A stretch of DNA of 64,000 nt from CAVHXA01 sp963639765 (GTDB taxonomy: Bacteria > Bacillota > Clostridia > Oscillospirales > Oscillospiraceae), in contig CAVHXA010000007.1 in the NCBI GenBank assembly GCA_963639765.1, forward strand, positions 36,701 through 100,700, written 5' to 3'. Within the stretch, counting starts at the first letter, position 1, and every line of letters begins with the position of its first letter. The notes under the pieces are model-generated. The model worked only from the letters and a program-made list of their open reading frames with translations. It searched no databases and was not told where the DNA came from. The translations under genes were made by a program, and so were the position numbers. Below are positions 26,616-35,499 of this stretch, one piece after another.

Positions 26616-27089
26616 ATGGCTATGAATCGAATTGCTCTTGGCAGCCTGATCTTCAATACCCATTATAACTACAATCACTTAGAGCGGCAGATTCTTTGCA
26701 GAAAATCAAAGCTCTACAGCGGCCAGCCTCGTATTCTCACTATCCTGTCTTCAAACGAAGGATGCACACTGAAGGAACTCTCGGCAATGTGCCATATCGG
26801 CATGCCAAGTCTTTCCGTGTCCGTTCGTAACATGGAAAAAACCGGGCTGGTACGAAAAGGCAGTGGACTGAGAAATCAGCAGCTCTTTTTAACCGAAGAA
26901 GGTCACAGGCGGGCGCTTCTTTTTCACGAGGAAATAGACCGCTTCTACAAAGCCTATGTTGATTCGGTCGGCGAAGAACGTAGCCAGGTTCTGTTTGATG
27001 CTCTGTTGGAGTATAATCAGTTTATTGAAGCCTATATGGGTCTGGAGCCGACCGAGCCTGTAGAGGCCGGCGTTCCGAAAATCGGGTGA
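26616..27089 (+). CDS. MarR-family transcriptional regulator
   Basis: 157 residues with the MarR winged helix: QPRILTILSSNEGCTLKELS, then MPSLSVSVRNMEKTGLVRKG (recognition helix and wing) and LFLTEEGHRRALLFHEEI, with helices at both ends for dimerisation. The start at 26616 follows GGGAGG with 8 bases between. Such proteins repress nearby or dispersed operons and are released by phenolic or lipophilic ligands. Its target is not clear; the dyad over the second ene-reductase promoter (about 22877-22892) is one candidate. Exonuclease III follows 56 bases later and may be in the same transcript. Confidence 0.92.
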   Translation: MAMNRIALGSLIFNTHYNYNHLERQILCRKSKLYSGQPRILTILSSNEGCTLKELSAMCHIGMPSLSVSVRNMEKTGLVRKGSGLRNQQLFLTEEGHRRALLFHEEIDRFYKAYVDSVGEERSQVLFDALLEYNQFIEAYMGLEPTEPVEAGVPKIG

Positions 27090-27145
27090 AATTACTTCCC
27101 CGGCAGCGTATAACAGACTTTTCTGCTTTGGAAGAGGCGATTTGA

Positions 27146-27937
27146 ATGAAACTGATTTCCTGGAATGTTAATGGCTTAAGAGCTTGCATAGGCAAAGGAT
27201 TCTTGGATTTTTTCAACGCCGCAGACGCGGATATATTCTGTCTGCAGGAGACCAAGCTCCAGCCGCATCAGATCAGCCTGGATTTGCCCGGATATCAGAA
27301 ATTCTGGTGTTCCGCCGAGAAAAAAGGTTATTCCGGAACTGCCGTATTTACAAAGCACAAGCCATTGACTGTCCGCTATGAACTTCCGGATACGGATCTC
27401 GGAGGAGAAGGACGCGTCATCACTCTTGAGTTTGATCGATTTTTCCTGGTTTGCTGCTATACCCCGAATTCGCAGGATGGGCTAAAACGTCTGAACCATC
27501 GTATGATCTGGGATGCCGCCTTTCGCAACTATCTTAAATATTTATGCTTACAGAAGCCTGTAATTGCATGTGGTGACATGAATGTGGCACATCAGGAAAT
27601 CGATTTGAAAAATCCTGCAGCAAATCACAAAAATCCGGGATTTTCGGATGCGGAACGCAACAGCTTTTCGGAACTGCTGAATTCCGGTTTTGCCGATACA
27701 TTTCGCACCATGTATCCCTCTGCAATAGATGCGTATTCCTGGTGGAGCTATCGTATGCATGCCAGAGAAAAGAATATCGGCTGGCGAATCGACTATTTTA
27801 TCGTCTCGAATTGTCTTCTTCCGGCAGTAGAAGACGCAGCAATTTTCAGCAGCATACCCGGCTCGGATCACTGTCCGGTCGGTTTGACAATAAACGAAGC
27901 CGCCATGGGAATCAACAGCATATCGGAAGAAAAGTAG
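27146..27937 (+). CDS. Exodeoxyribonuclease III (AP endonuclease)
   Basis: A base-excision-repair enzyme that cuts at abasic sites. MKLISWNVNGLRACIGKGF, LQETKLQ (catalytic Glu), VACGDMNVAHQEIDL (Asp/Asn pair), IGWRIDYFIVS and GSDHCPVGL (final Asp-His) are all in place, so it should be active. 263 residues, the usual size of the Exo III/ExoA group. The start at 27146 has GAGGCG upstream. It is followed by a strong hairpin at 27983-28021 and a convergent gene. Confidence 0.95.
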   Translation: MKLISWNVNGLRACIGKGFLDFFNAADADIFCLQETKLQPHQISLDLPGYQKFWCSAEKKGYSGTAVFTKHKPLTVRYELPDTDLGGEGRVITLEFDRFFLVCCYTPNSQDGLKRLNHRMIWDAAFRNYLKYLCLQKPVIACGDMNVAHQEIDLKNPAANHKNPGFSDAERNSFSELLNSGFADTFRTMYPSAIDAYSWWSYRMHAREKNIGWRIDYFIVSNCLLPAVEDAAIFSSIPGSDHCPVGLTINEAAMGINSISEEK

Positions 27938-27982
27938 AAGTGTACCCATGCTGCGCAGACAGCCTTTTTGAACAGACTGAAA

Positions 27983-28021
27983 TCAGCGGGAGAATCATGG
28001 ATTTCGTGATTCTCCCGCTGA
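27983..28021. terminator. Perfect 15-bp hairpin between convergent genes
   Basis: TCAGCGGGAGAATCA and its exact complement, loop of 9 bases. T-tracts are poor on both sides, but the stem is very stable. Confidence 0.7.
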
Positions 28022-28056
28022 GATGTTGCAGTATATTTTTGTTGCCTACGGTCTTG

Positions 28057-28689
28057 TCAGCTGATAGGTATGGTTTTGGGTTCTCCGTAATCTTTCCCAT
28101 AGGTTTCTACGCGAATTGACTGAATGACTATATCCTCTTTCGGAGTATCATCGTCGTGTGCGTCTACCTGTGAGATTGTTGTGACGAGATTTAATCCGGA
28201 AAAGACACGGCCAAATGCGGCATAATAACCATCATAGCTGGATGATTTGTCAATAACAGTGATGAAGAATTGACTGCCGGCCGTGTTGTAGTCTTCCTGG
28301 CCATTGGAATTTGAAAATCGCGCCATTCCGATTGTCCCTGCTGTAAAGCTGAGATCGTTTTTACTGTAGCCGTTTGCGGAAAACTCGCCTTCGATGAAAT
28401 AGCCCGGGCCGCCAGTTCCATTGCCTGCCGGATCGCCACCCTGAATGAGCATGCTGTTAACCACACGGTGAAATTTCAGCCCGTCATAGAAGCCGCTGTT
28501 TGCCAGAGAAATAAAGTTGGCAACGGTATTCGGCGCCTTGTCAGGGTAAAGATAGATAAGGATCTGATCTCCACTGGACAAAGTGATGGTTGCCAGCGGA
28601 TTTTTAGGGGTTCCGCAGGCACAGACAACCAGCAGGCTGAATGACAGTATCATCAGAATTGCAGCGGAAACAAGCCTTTTGAATTTCAT
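28057..28689 (-). CDS. Cyclophilin-type peptidyl-prolyl isomerase, lipoprotein
   Basis: A lipoprotein signal (MKFKRLVSAAILMILSFSLL, then VVCAC) precedes a cyclophilin domain: LYPDKAPNTVANFISLANS, FYDGLKFHRVVNSMLIQGGD, GYFIEGEF, GTIGMARFSN and SQFFITVIDKS. The catalytic FHRV Arg and the FxxxQGGD run are kept, although MLIQ replaces the common FMIQ. It should help fold exported proteins at the outer face of the membrane. The start at 28689 (ATG) is preferred over the TTG six bases earlier because of the AGGAG spacing. 210 residues. Confidence 0.92.
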   Translation of the reverse strand: MKFKRLVSAAILMILSFSLLVVCACGTPKNPLATITLSSGDQILIYLYPDKAPNTVANFISLANSGFYDGLKFHRVVNSMLIQGGDPAGNGTGGPGYFIEGEFSANGYSKNDLSFTAGTIGMARFSNSNGQEDYNTAGSQFFITVIDKSSSYDGYYAAFGRVFSGLNLVTTISQVDAHDDDTPKEDIVIQSIRVETYGKDYGEPKTIPIS

Positions 28690-28781
28690 GAACAAACGCT
28701 CCTATCAAATGCACAGTAGTCATTCGCTATATTATCAAAATAACTTTGTGTTTTCAAGCACGCTTTATAATTTTTTAGGGC

Positions 28782-28802
28782 AACAGATTGCATAAAACCC
28801 GA
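28782..28802 (+). repeat. Dispersed motif TTGCATAAARCCCGAACCG
   Basis: ATTGCATAAAACCCGAACCG, preceded by a MITE-like half end (TAGGGCAACA at 28768-28777). The same motif is at 16002-16022 on the other strand. It lies just upstream of topB. Confidence 0.5.
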
Positions 28803-28884
28803 ACCGATCTGGCAGGATTGTTGATTTTAACGGGTATCCGTGTTAGAATTGCAGGAAATCCGTGCAAAAGGAGCATATCAAAAA

Positions 28885-31059
28885 ATGCCAAAGACACTTG
28901 TTCTGGCAGAAAAACCCTCAGTAGGAAAAGAACTTGCCAGGGTGCTGGGCTGCAGACAGGGAGGAAACGGTTATCAGGAATCCGATCGCTATGTGGTTAC
29001 CTGGGCTTTGGGTCATCTTGTAACGCTGGCGGATCCGGATGTCTACGAGAAGAAATGGGAGAAGTGGGACCTGAGTGATCTGCCTATGCTTCCTGTCAAC
29101 ATGAAATTGGTCGTGATTCCGGAATCGGCTCACCAGTTCAAGGTTATACAGAGTCTCATGAAACGTCCGGATGTGACAGATTTTGTGATTGCCACAGATG
29201 CCGGCCGTGAGGGAGAACTTGTAGCCAGGTGGATTATGCAGAAGGCAGGATGGAAAGGTCCGGTTCGACGGCTTTGGATTTCCTCACAGACCGACCGTGC
29301 AATCCGCGATGGCTTTGCAAATATGAAATCCGCGAGCAACTACGACGCCTTGTATCGTTCGGCTCAGGCACGGGCAGAGGCCGACTGGCTGATAGGACTT
29401 AATGTTACGCGGGCACTGACATGTAAGCACAACGCACAGTTGTCCGCAGGCCGGGTCCAAACACCGACATTGGCTCTGATAACCCAGCGCGAACAGGAAA
29501 TACGTGCCTTTGTTCCGCAGCCCTTTTGGATGCTGAAGCTGAAAATCGGTAATTTTACCGTTTTATGGAGAGATGCGCAGGGCAAATCCCAGATTTTTGA
29601 TGAGTCTGCGGCAAGAAAACTGGCTGAGAAACTTCAAGGGAAAACGGCTGTGGTCAGTGCTATAAATAAGACATTTCGGCAGATCCCGCCTCCGGCGGCC
29701 TATGATCTGACCGAGCTGCAGCGTGATGCAAATCGCAGATATGCCTACTCTGCCAAGGAAACGCTGAATCTGATGCAGAGCCTGTATGAGCGACACAAGC
29801 TTCTGACCTATCCCCGCACAGACTCCCGATACATTCCGGACGATGTGGTTCCAACACTGCCGGAGCGGCTGCGCAGCGTGATGATTGGAGATTACAAAGC
29901 ACTGGCGCAGGAAATTATGCGCAGCAAGCCGCTGCAGACCAGATATCTTGTCAACAATACAAAGGTTACGGATCATCACGCCATAATTCCGACTGAAGAG
30001 CAGCCTGAGTTTTATAACCTTTCCGGTCCGGAAAAAAACATCTACGATCTTGCAGTCCGCCGTTTTATTGCAGTCCTGCTGCCTGCCTATCAATACGACG
30101 AGATCAAGCTGACACTGACTGTTGACGGGCAGAGCTTTACCGCTAACGGAAGAAATGAACGGCAGACCGGCTGGCATGCTGCCTATGACCGAAGTTTTTC
30201 CATGCAGGAAGATGATGAGCAGCAAGACGATCAGACCCTGCCTCAGTTGACCTCCGGTCAACGTCTTGCGGTCAGCGGTGTTCAGATCGTTGCAGGAAAA
30301 ACGGCACCTCCGGCTCGATATACCGAGGCTACACTTCTGTCCGCCATGGAGCATCCTCCTGTTCGGGATAAGTCTCTGTCAAAAACACTTGCAGAAACCA
30401 GCGGACTTGGCACACCGGCGACACGGGCAGATATCATCGAAAAGCTTTTTTCATCCTTTTATATTGAAAGGCGCGGAAAGGAGCTTGTTCCGACATCAAA
30501 GGGCCAGCAGCTTGTAAAACTGGCTCCATCGGAGCTCCGATCAGCCGAACTTACTGCACAGTGGGAGGACAGACTGGCAGCAATTGCAAAAAATAAAGAC
30601 TCCGACAAGACTTTTATCGAAGAAATGCGCCTTTTTGCAGCAAGGCTTGTAACAGATGTAAAGGCCGACACAGGGACCTATACACACGACAACATGACAC
30701 GCAGTCCTTGCCCGGAATGCGGAAAAAATCTGCTTCTGGTAAAAACAAAAAAAGGCGGACAGATGCTTGTATGTCCGGATCGCACATGTGGATATCGGCG
30801 AAATCTGACGCAAACCACAAATGCCCGCTGCCCAAACTGCCACAAAAAAATGGAGCTGCGGGGTGAGGGTGATAATCAGTTATTTGCCTGTGTGTGCGGA
30901 TATCGCGAAAAAATGACGGCATTCAAAGAACGTCGGGCCAAAGCAGGCGCAGGAAAGGCAGATGTGCGACGTTACCTGGCACAGCAGGACCAGGCAAAAG
31001 AAGGTGCCAACAATCCAATGGCCGACCAGCTTGCAAAATGGCTGGAGAAGAATAAATAA
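28885..31059 (+). CDS. topB: DNA topoisomerase III (type IA)
   Basis: Relaxes and decatenates DNA by single-strand passage. The Toprim domain opens TLVLAEKPSVGKELARVLG and has DAGREGELVARWI (metal site). The active-site Tyr309 lies in LLTYPRTDSRY. LSAGRVQTPTLALITQREQE and GLGTPATRADIIEKLF are further family motifs. The C-terminus carries two Cys4 zinc-ribbon units (CPECGKN...CPDRTCGY and CPNCHKK...CVCGY). 725 residues. The start at 28885 follows AAAGGAG with rather long spacing. Extra topB copies are often plasmid- or ICE-borne, but here the neighbours are chromosomal. Confidence 0.93.
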   Translation: MPKTLVLAEKPSVGKELARVLGCRQGGNGYQESDRYVVTWALGHLVTLADPDVYEKKWEKWDLSDLPMLPVNMKLVVIPESAHQFKVIQSLMKRPDVTDFVIATDAGREGELVARWIMQKAGWKGPVRRLWISSQTDRAIRDGFANMKSASNYDALYRSAQARAEADWLIGLNVTRALTCKHNAQLSAGRVQTPTLALITQREQEIRAFVPQPFWMLKLKIGNFTVLWRDAQGKSQIFDESAARKLAEKLQGKTAVVSAINKTFRQIPPPAAYDLTELQRDANRRYAYSAKETLNLMQSLYERHKLLTYPRTDSRYIPDDVVPTLPERLRSVMIGDYKALAQEIMRSKPLQTRYLVNNTKVTDHHAIIPTEEQPEFYNLSGPEKNIYDLAVRRFIAVLLPAYQYDEIKLTLTVDGQSFTANGRNERQTGWHAAYDRSFSMQEDDEQQDDQTLPQLTSGQRLAVSGVQIVAGKTAPPARYTEATLLSAMEHPPVRDKSLSKTLAETSGLGTPATRADIIEKLFSSFYIERRGKELVPTSKGQQLVKLAPSELRSAELTAQWEDRLAAIAKNKDSDKTFIEEMRLFAARLVTDVKADTGTYTHDNMTRSPCPECGKNLLLVKTKKGGQMLVCPDRTCGYRRNLTQTTNARCPNCHKKMELRGEGDNQLFACVCGYREKMTAFKERRAKAGAGKADVRRYLAQQDQAKEGANNPMADQLAKWLEKNK

Positions 31060-31066
31060 ACGCAGG

Positions 31067-31100
31067 CGGGAGTCACTCTGTTGCGAGTAGGTGACTCCCG
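31067..31100. terminator. Hairpin between topB and convergent gene
   Basis: CGGGAGTCAC and GTGACTCCCG, loop of 14 bases, no T-run. Directly after it CATGCGGTGTTGCTTTATA (31105-31123) resembles a solo right end of the MITE-like family. Confidence 0.55.
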
Positions 31101-31138
31101 TCTCATGCGGTGTTGCTTTATATCAACAAATTGCCGGC

Positions 31139-32962
31139 CTATTTTAGGGTAAGCTTTACTTTACCGGTATAGGTTCCGGAAACCGCCTCTGTTGACACAC
31201 CATCTACAGTCAGCACGACAGTACGGCCGTCTGCACCAAGCAGTCCGGCACCGGGCTCAATAGTCAGCGAGGTAAGATGAGATGTGCCGGTCACCGTCCA
31301 TTGCGCATCACTGCAAACAGTGACAATAACACCGTTATTTATCGCTTCGCCTGCAGAAAAATGGACCATACCAAGTTCCTCACAATTGAGCTTGGAGATT
31401 TTTTCAACTCTATGCCTGGCGGTTGCGGCAGAGATTACGCCGGTATACTTTGTGTTCTTTAGGATAACAGCCAGATTTATAGCTTGCTCTGCCCGCTTCG
31501 GTGCAAACATAATCGGCATATCTTTGCCGCCCAGACCGCCGGGACCGCCGGGACCACCCGGACCGCCGGGACCACCCGGACCGCCGGGACCACCCGGACC
31601 GCCCGGACCAAAGGACATTTTCGGGCCTGTATCGGCCTCAAGGTTGGTGGTGCCGTTATACATGTCTCCGAAAGCAGTCATGTCTTCAAGTGTGATGATG
31701 GCGTCGGTTCCGGGCTGCGCATGTATCAGGTCGCGCAGAGGATTTGGAATATCCGGACCTGCAGGGTCGATATACCAGCCGGAAGGGCTTCCTGGATCGT
31801 CACAGTCAATAAGAGACAGAATTACGCCGTTCTGTGCATTGAGTGTGGAATTTTTCACGTGAATTACGGGATAAGATCCCTTGAGCGTGAATGTTGCAAA
31901 ACCACTGTTCAGTGTGGAGTCAAAGACATTCAGCTTGCCAAGTCCGGAATATCCCATTACGGCAAAGCGACCGGAATTGACGACAGTACCGTTGATAAAT
32001 TCACCGCCGGAATCAGAAACGGGATTATTCATGATCATGGCATAATCCGGAACGTCTATGGTGCTATGGTCATAGCTTACGAATGTATTGCCGATGGAGA
32101 ATGTGCCGTAACCGCTGGGACCGGTGATTTCAACAATGGAATCGAGGATTTTCATTGTTGTTTTGATTGGCCCGTCAACCGACAAAACGCCCCATCCGTC
32201 CGAGCGAATTGTGCAGTTTTTATAAGTCAGATTCCCATACTCTGCCAGATTTGTGGCGCGGTTGTTTCCACGAAGGCCCAGCATCCATGGTACACACATC
32301 ATCACATTTGGAAGATGCGTGTTGACATTGTCCTGATACTCTGCGGGCAATATACCGCTATGGGCATCAATCACCGTGTTTTCGACCGTGACCCTGGCGT
32401 GTCCGCCGACGAACAGAGCCCCGCGGGCTGCGCCCCATGTGGTGATAGAAGAATCCTGAATCAGAATCTCGCCCTGTCCATAAGCGGCGATACCGGCACC
32501 ATAACCGACAAAATCACTGCCGCCGTTGCCCTGCATGCTGATGTTAACGTTCCTGATCACATAAGGCGTATCCTCTCCTGCCTCAATATATATGCCGTTT
32601 ACAGTGTCCTCACGAATGTTCAGAGCAGCATTTTGCATACCCCGGCTGTCTGCAGTGCCTCCGACAACAGCTGCGGCCACGGATTTGTCGGGCTGGTATT
32701 GGCCATCGATAACACAAACGGCAGCACGAGCCTGTGCTCCGTCCAGAACAAAGGGATCAGTTACGGTAATTACCACGTCACCCTCATATATGCCTGGCTC
32801 AGCCGGTATATTCACTCCGTTATAGGTAAGCGTCAGGAGCTTACCGTCAGGGGCCTGCAGTTTGCCTCCGGGAGCAATCTTCAGGCCAAAGAGATGGGTG
32901 GTTTTTTCCACCAGCCAGGTGGATTCTACGGTTTTGAATACTTTTTGTGAAAAATCCTTCAT
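31139..32962 (-). CDS. Right-handed beta-helix protein with Gly-Gly-Pro tract and repeated end modules
   Basis: 607 residues; start at 32962 after GAGGAG. No signal peptide or lipobox is seen, unusual for a beta-helix protein. The middle (about 80-430) has irregular short beta-rungs typical of pectate-lyase-like folds (NVNISMQGNGGSDFVGYGAG, VTVENTVIDAHSGI, KILDSIVEITG, STLNAQNGVILSL). From about 450 to 480 is a run of Gly-Pro-Gly-Gly-Pro units. A module of about 55 residues occurs at both ends: WLVEKTTHLFGLKIAPGGKL...GDVVITV near the N-terminus and WTVTGTSHLTSLTIEPGAGL...GKVKLTL at the C-terminus. No catalytic residues could be assigned. Function unknown; structural or glycan-binding roles are possible. 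Confidence 0.75.
   Translation of the reverse strand: MKDFSQKVFKTVESTWLVEKTTHLFGLKIAPGGKLQAPDGKLLTLTYNGVNIPAEPGIYEGDVVITVTDPFVLDGAQARAAVCVIDGQYQPDKSVAAAVVGGTADSRGMQNAALNIREDTVNGIYIEAGEDTPYVIRNVNISMQGNGGSDFVGYGAGIAAYGQGEILIQDSSITTWGAARGALFVGGHARVTVENTVIDAHSGILPAEYQDNVNTHLPNVMMCVPWMLGLRGNNRATNLAEYGNLTYKNCTIRSDGWGVLSVDGPIKTTMKILDSIVEITGPSGYGTFSIGNTFVSYDHSTIDVPDYAMIMNNPVSDSGGEFINGTVVNSGRFAVMGYSGLGKLNVFDSTLNSGFATFTLKGSYPVIHVKNSTLNAQNGVILSLIDCDDPGSPSGWYIDPAGPDIPNPLRDLIHAQPGTDAIITLEDMTAFGDMYNGTTNLEADTGPKMSFGPGGPGGPGGPGGPGGPGGPGGPGGLGGKDMPIMFAPKRAEQAINLAVILKNTKYTGVISAATARHRVEKISKLNCEELGMVHFSAGEAINNGVIVTVCSDAQWTVTGTSHLTSLTIEPGAGLLGADGRTVVLTVDGVSTEAVSGTYTGKVKLTLK
31531..31610 (-). repeat. Triplet-rich tandem repeat coding for Gly-Gly-Pro
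   Basis: An 18-base period (GGGACCACCCGGACCGCC on the plus strand) repeated about four times inside the beta-helix gene. Prone to slippage, so the number of GGP units may vary between strains. Confidence 0.8.
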
Positions 32963-33090
32963 AATGGCTCCTCATGTTGCAAAGTAGTAGTTTTTAAAGC
33001 CCCTCTCCAGAGGCTATATTGCAGATAAAAAACGGAACATAGCTTCGCATACAAAACTCCGATGATTATATTCTAACAAAAAGCCGGAGA

Positions 33091-33120
33091 AAACGCAAGC
33101 GTTGTATTTCGTTGCGTTTT
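33091..33120. promoter_or_regulatory. Dyad between divergent genes
   Basis: AAAACGCAA and TTGCGTTTT, 12 bases apart, between the beta-helix gene and cca. It overlaps the cca -35 and could be an operator. Binding protein unknown. Confidence 0.35.
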
Positions 33121-33140
33121 CGATACAATTGTGGTAGGAT
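33112..33140 (+). promoter_or_regulatory. Candidate promoter of the cca operon
   Basis: TTGCGT, 17 bases, TAGGAT, ending 50 bases before the ATG at 33191. Confidence 0.5.
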
Positions 33141-33190
33141 TTTGTTGTATGATTGAAACGAGAAAAGCTGAGACCGCAGGGGGGATTGTA

Positions 33191-34552
33191 ATGCAGCACA
33201 GTCCAAATCTTTATGTGCCTGAGCAGCCGTCCCGCCTGCTTGAAGCACTGCACAGAGAAGGCTATGAAGCCTACGTGGTTGGCGGCTGTGTCCGAGATTC
33301 TCTTATGGGGAAGCAGCCGCACGACTGGGATATCTGTACATCGGCTCTTCCTGAACAGATTGAGCAGGTTTTTCAAAACCAACGCATCATAAAAACCGGC
33401 ATAAAGCATGGCACAGTTTCTGTTTTGATAGATTCCCAACCCTACGAGATAACAACCTTTCGCACCGACGGTGTCTACTCCGATCATCGCCGTCCGGATC
33501 ATGTGTGTTTTGTTTCAAGTCTGCGTGAGGATTTGAGCCGCCGCGATTTTACCATCAACGCAATGGCTTATAGCGCCAAAACGGGGATTATCGATTATTT
33601 CAGAGGCCAGGAGGATCTGCAAAAAGGCCTGATTCGCTGTGTCGGCGATCCGGACCGTCGCTTTTCCGAAGATGGCCTGCGACTGATGCGGGCTTTGCGT
33701 TTTGCAGCCAGACTCAGCTTTGAAATCGAGCCGGAAACGGCCCTCGCCATAAACAAAGACCGCGATCTTCTAAAGCTGATTTCCGCAGAACGTATTTTTT
33801 CCGAGCTTAAGGGCCTTCTTCTCGGACAGGACGCAGGACGGATGATGCACAGATTTTCAGATGTAATTTTCACGATCCTGCCCGAGCTTGCTTCGATGCG
33901 AGGCTACCATCAACCAAATCTGTGTATGGAATACGATCTTTGGCAGCACACCTGTAATGCCATCGATGCCGCACCCACAGACATAACGGTACGTCTGGCG
34001 CTGCTGTTCCACGATGCGGGTGCACCGCAATATGCATGGGATAACCAGATCAGGAGCTCTCGCAGTTACAGCCGTGTCAGCGCACAGATTGCGGCTGGGT
34101 GCTTCGATCTCCTAAAGGCTGATAATGCAACCAAAAAAGCCGTAACAAAGCTGATTGCTGCACACGAGGAGCTGCTTTTGCCTGATCAGGATCAACTGCG
34201 GCTGCTGGTTTCCAAGATGGGCCCGGACCGGGCAAGGCAGTTTTTGCAGATGTGCAGAGCGGATGCGGCTGCCTTGGGCCTGCCGGAAGATTCGGTTCAG
34301 GTGGAAAAGGCTGCATCTGTTCTGGACTGCATACTGAAAACAGAAAGCTGTTTTTCCATAAAAGATCTTGAAATTACCGGGACAGACCTGATTGCGCTTG
34401 GCATCCCCGCAGGAAAACGACTTGGGAAAATTTTGCAGAGCCTGCTCAATGATGTTCTGAAAGGATCTATTGCCAACGAAAAGCAGGTCCTCCTGTGCAG
34501 AGCACAGTATCTGATTCAAACAGGCCAGAGAGAGGAAGAAGGCAATGCTTGA
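33191..34552 (+). CDS. cca: CCA tRNA nucleotidyltransferase
   Basis: Adds or repairs the 3' CCA of tRNAs. YVVGGCVRDSLMGKQPHDWD contains the nucleotidyltransferase G-G-x-V-R-D and the two metal Asp of HDWDICTSA. VNAMAY-type residues (FTINAMAYS), GLRLMRALRFAARLSF and the HD-like LLFHDAGAPQ further downstream complete the picture. The start at 33191 follows a G-rich Shine-Dalgarno (GGGGG). 453 residues, normal for Firmicutes. This enzyme is needed here, because the tRNA-Gly at the window end carries no encoded CCA. It overlaps the RNase Z gene by 8 bases, so both are co-translated and act on tRNA 3' ends. Confidence 0.95.
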   Translation: MQHSPNLYVPEQPSRLLEALHREGYEAYVVGGCVRDSLMGKQPHDWDICTSALPEQIEQVFQNQRIIKTGIKHGTVSVLIDSQPYEITTFRTDGVYSDHRRPDHVCFVSSLREDLSRRDFTINAMAYSAKTGIIDYFRGQEDLQKGLIRCVGDPDRRFSEDGLRLMRALRFAARLSFEIEPETALAINKDRDLLKLISAERIFSELKGLLLGQDAGRMMHRFSDVIFTILPELASMRGYHQPNLCMEYDLWQHTCNAIDAAPTDITVRLALLFHDAGAPQYAWDNQIRSSRSYSRVSAQIAAGCFDLLKADNATKKAVTKLIAAHEELLLPDQDQLRLLVSKMGPDRARQFLQMCRADAAALGLPEDSVQVEKAASVLDCILKTESCFSIKDLEITGTDLIALGIPAGKRLGKILQSLLNDVLKGSIANEKQVLLCRAQYLIQTGQREEEGNA

Positions 34553-35453
34553 TGTAATTCTGCCGGGAACCGGCGGAACAATGCCGCTGAAAAGCCGTTG
34601 GCTGGCAACGGCATATATTCGTTTTCAGGGCAGCGTTCTGCTTATCGATTGCGGAGAGGGCACACAGATTGCGCTGCGTGAATGCGGCTGTTCACTCAAA
34701 GCCATCGATGCAATCTGCCTGACACATTTTCACGCAGACCACATAAGCGGGTTGCCGGGCCTTCTTCTGAGTATGGGCGGAGACGGCCGCACAGAACCTG
34801 TCACAATTCTTGGCCCACCCGGAGCAGAGCGTGTGGTCAGCGCCCTTCGCATCATTGCACAGGATCTTCCGTTTTCGCTTCAGATCAACGAGCTGTCAGA
34901 CAGGCAGATGACATGGCAGCTTGGAACAGTCAAACTGCAGGCGTTTGGACTTCGTCATGGTGTTACATGTTATGGATATGTTTTGGATATCCCAAGAGCT
35001 GGAAGGTTTGATCCGGATCGTGCCAGACAGCAGGGTGTTCCGCTGGCAGCCTGGAGCCGTCTGCAAAAGCAGCCGGAGGTAATAATCGATGGTCAATGTT
35101 ATACACAAGAGCAGGTAATGGGACCGCCGCGCAGAGGGCTGAAGCTCTGCTATGCGGTTGATACGCGCCCGATTGCAAAAATTGCCGAGATGGCTGATCG
35201 TGCGGATCTTTTTATTTGCGAGGGAACCTTCGGAGACCCTGAAAAAAAAGACCGTGCCAGAAAAACGGGACATATGCTTTTTTCCGATGCAGCGGGTCTG
35301 GCAGCTCGGGCCGGGGTACGGGAGCTCTGGCTGACACATTTCAGCACATCCATGCCGGAGCCAGAACGCTTCCTGCATTATGCAAGCAGGGTTTTTCCAA
35401 ATACAGTCTGCGGGCACGACGGAATGCGAACAGCCCTTCGCTTCGTTGAATAA
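34545..35453 (+). CDS. rnz: Ribonuclease Z (tRNA 3' endonuclease)
   Basis: A metallo-beta-lactamase-fold enzyme that trims the 3' trailer of tRNA precursors lacking CCA. The metal motif THFHADH (residues about 61-67) follows LIDCGEGTQIALRECG; GHML...DAAGLA and LTHFST give further metal ligands, and the C-terminal HDGM is typical of RNase Z. 302 residues, the short (bacterial) form. Overlaps cca by 8 bases, with GAGAGGAAGAAGG upstream, so the two steps of tRNA 3' maturation (cut, then add CCA) are encoded together. Confidence 0.95.
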   Translation: MLDVILPGTGGTMPLKSRWLATAYIRFQGSVLLIDCGEGTQIALRECGCSLKAIDAICLTHFHADHISGLPGLLLSMGGDGRTEPVTILGPPGAERVVSALRIIAQDLPFSLQINELSDRQMTWQLGTVKLQAFGLRHGVTCYGYVLDIPRAGRFDPDRARQQGVPLAAWSRLQKQPEVIIDGQCYTQEQVMGPPRRGLKLCYAVDTRPIAKIAEMADRADLFICEGTFGDPEKKDRARKTGHMLFSDAAGLAARAGVRELWLTHFSTSMPEPERFLHYASRVFPNTVCGHDGMRTALRFVE

Positions 35454-35499
35454 GATATTGCTGCCTGCTGACTGCCATCATTGTTAAAGGAGAATGGTC

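Noticed and set aside
31531..31610. CRISPR-like or spacer-repeat array
   Set aside because: The period of 18 bases has no spacers and lies in frame in a gene as Gly-Gly-Pro codons. No CRISPR array was seen elsewhere in the window.
31484..32950. Open frame of 488 codons on the plus strand
   Set aside because: Shadow of the beta-helix gene; no ribosome binding site and unnatural composition.
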